A stretch of DNA of 6,249 nt from NCBI GenBank assembly GCA_000432895.1, contig FR889466.1, positions 251-6,499 on the forward strand, given 5' to 3'. The notes beneath the pieces are model-generated. The model did no database searches. It was not told the DNA's origin and saw only the letters and a program-made list of their open reading frames with translations. Below are positions 5,449-6,249 of the stretch, piece by piece; positions within the stretch are counted from its first letter, which is position 1, and each line of letters starts with the position of its first letter. This stretch comes from Firmicutes bacterium CAG:449 (GTDB lineage: Bacteria > Bacillota_I > Bacilli_A > RFN20 > CAG-449). The translations under genes were made by a program, and so were the position numbers.

Positions 5449-6249
5449 TTATGCAAGTTTAAGTACTAAACATTCTAATTCAAAAAAAACTTTTGGAAAT
5501 TTTTTTCTATTATAATTTGATAAAACAATCTTTGAATAATTATATTTTTTAATTTTATTCTTATTTTCAAAATTAATAATAATTAAGAAACTTTCATTTT
5601 TATATTTTCTTTTATAAATATAATTTTTTTCATTATTTTCAACACATTCATATTTTCCTAATGTAAATGATAAATAATTATTTCGTAAATTTAAAATTTT
5701 TTGATAAAAATGATAAATTGAATGCTTACTATTTAAATCATCTTTTACATTTATTAATGATGAAGAGTGATCTTTAATCCAAGGAATTACTTTACTGAAG
5801 CCATTATGAAGTGAATTATCCCAGCACATTCCTCTTCGAGCATTATCTCTTGAACCAAAATTAATTCTTTTTAATAATTCATCATTATTTATATTATTAA
5901 GATGTTTTTTATAATAATTTAAAGTTTCAACATCATTAAAATCATTAATATCATTATAAAAAGGATTTTCCATTCCAATTTCTTGTCCTTGATAAATATA
6001 TGTAACACCTTTTAATAAATAAACCATTGTAGCAAGCATTGTGGCTAAATAATAACGATCAATATTTTCAATTTTAAGTTTTGTCATAATTCTTAAATTA
6101 TCATGATTTTCTAAGAACAATGAATACAATAAATCTTGTTCTTGAGTAATTTTTTGCCATTTATCCAAATAATAAGAGATTTCAAATAACTTAAAAGGTT
6201 TAGAAATAAATTTATCTTCTGCTCTAGCAACATTATTTACATCGCCTTG
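5449..6249 (-). CDS. GH13 alpha-glucosidase (oligo-1,6-glucosidase/TreC type), C-terminal half, cut by window edge
   Basis: The frame is open from the right edge to TAA at 5451-5449 (266 codons). An apparent TTG start at 6168 is only internal, since the frame continues upstream with QGDVNNVARAEDKF and similar GH13-like sequence. Family length is about 550 residues, so roughly half is missing. Conserved region IV is FLENHDN, with the transition-state-stabilising Asp at 6100-6102; the nucleophile and acid/base residues lie outside the window. Next come GVTYIYQGQEIGMENPFYND (about 5965-6024), SRDNARRGMCWD (about 5818-5853), IPW, and HSIYHFYQKILNLRNNY, followed by a small Lys/Asn-rich beta domain. 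Such enzymes hydrolyse alpha-1,6 or alpha-1,1 glucosides, or trehalose-6-phosphate, in the cytoplasm. The usual RDNARTPMQWD motif is altered at three positions. It is the most upstream visible gene of the run into the C26 hydrolase and glyA. Confidence 0.92.
   Translation of the reverse strand, partial: QGDVNNVARAEDKFISKPFKLFEISYYLDKWQKITQEQDLLYSLFLENHDNLRIMTKLKIENIDRYYLATMLATMVYLLKGVTYIYQGQEIGMENPFYNDINDFNDVETLNYYKKHLNNINNDELLKRINFGSRDNARRGMCWDNSLHNGFSKVIPWIKDHSSSLINVKDDLNSKHSIYHFYQKILNLRNNYLSFTLGKYECVENNEKNYIYKRKYKNESFLIIINFENKNKIKKYNYSKIVLSNYNRKKFPKVFFELECLVLKLA

Noticed and set aside
6166..6168. TTG as start codon of the alpha-glucosidase
   Set aside because: The frame continues upstream to the window edge with GH13-like sequence, and a start here would remove the catalytic half of the enzyme.

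Overview
This is an AT-rich window (G+C visibly below about 30%) with short intergenic gaps and overlapping genes. It suggests a small-genome, low-G+C Gram-positive lineage: a Mollicutes-like or Erysipelotrichales/RF39-like Bacillota. The code appears to be standard. Trp is TGG in the genes checked, and comEA ends in TGA, so a UGA=Trp mycoplasma is unlikely. Strong GGAG-type Shine-Dalgarno (SD) sequences and short intrinsic terminators fit the same assignment. No rRNA, tRNA, CRISPR array or insertion sequence was seen.

Layout. Positions 1-826 (minus) hold comEA and the start of comEC, competence DNA-uptake genes joined by an ATGA overlap. Positions 827-989 are a divergent control region with a clear promoter and a foldable leader for rpsO (ribosomal protein S15, 990-1259, plus), which ends at an intrinsic terminator. 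Positions 1314-1970 (plus) encode a membrane protein with a SHOCT-like tail; its -10 box lies so close to the ATG that the mRNA may be leaderless. Its stop codon abuts the stop of a convergent PhnP-like metallo-beta-lactamase-fold hydrolase (1971-2789, minus). Further right, all on the minus strand, are a four-helix, Thr-rich membrane protein of unknown function (2885-3472) with a strong terminator, then a tight cluster read right to left: a GH13 alpha-glucosidase (cut by the right edge), a peptidase C26/PuuD-like gamma-glutamyl hydrolase and glyA (serine hydroxymethyltransferase). The last two overlap by 11 nt.

Functionally the window is mostly housekeeping: translation, one-carbon metabolism, sugar hydrolysis and DNA uptake, plus two uncharacterised membrane proteins. 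No convincing new defence or mobile system is visible. The points most worth a second look are the rpsO leader, the possible leaderless gene, the C26 hydrolase-glyA coupling, the Thr-rich orphan membrane protein, and a perfect 14-bp tandem duplication over the glyA stop codon.
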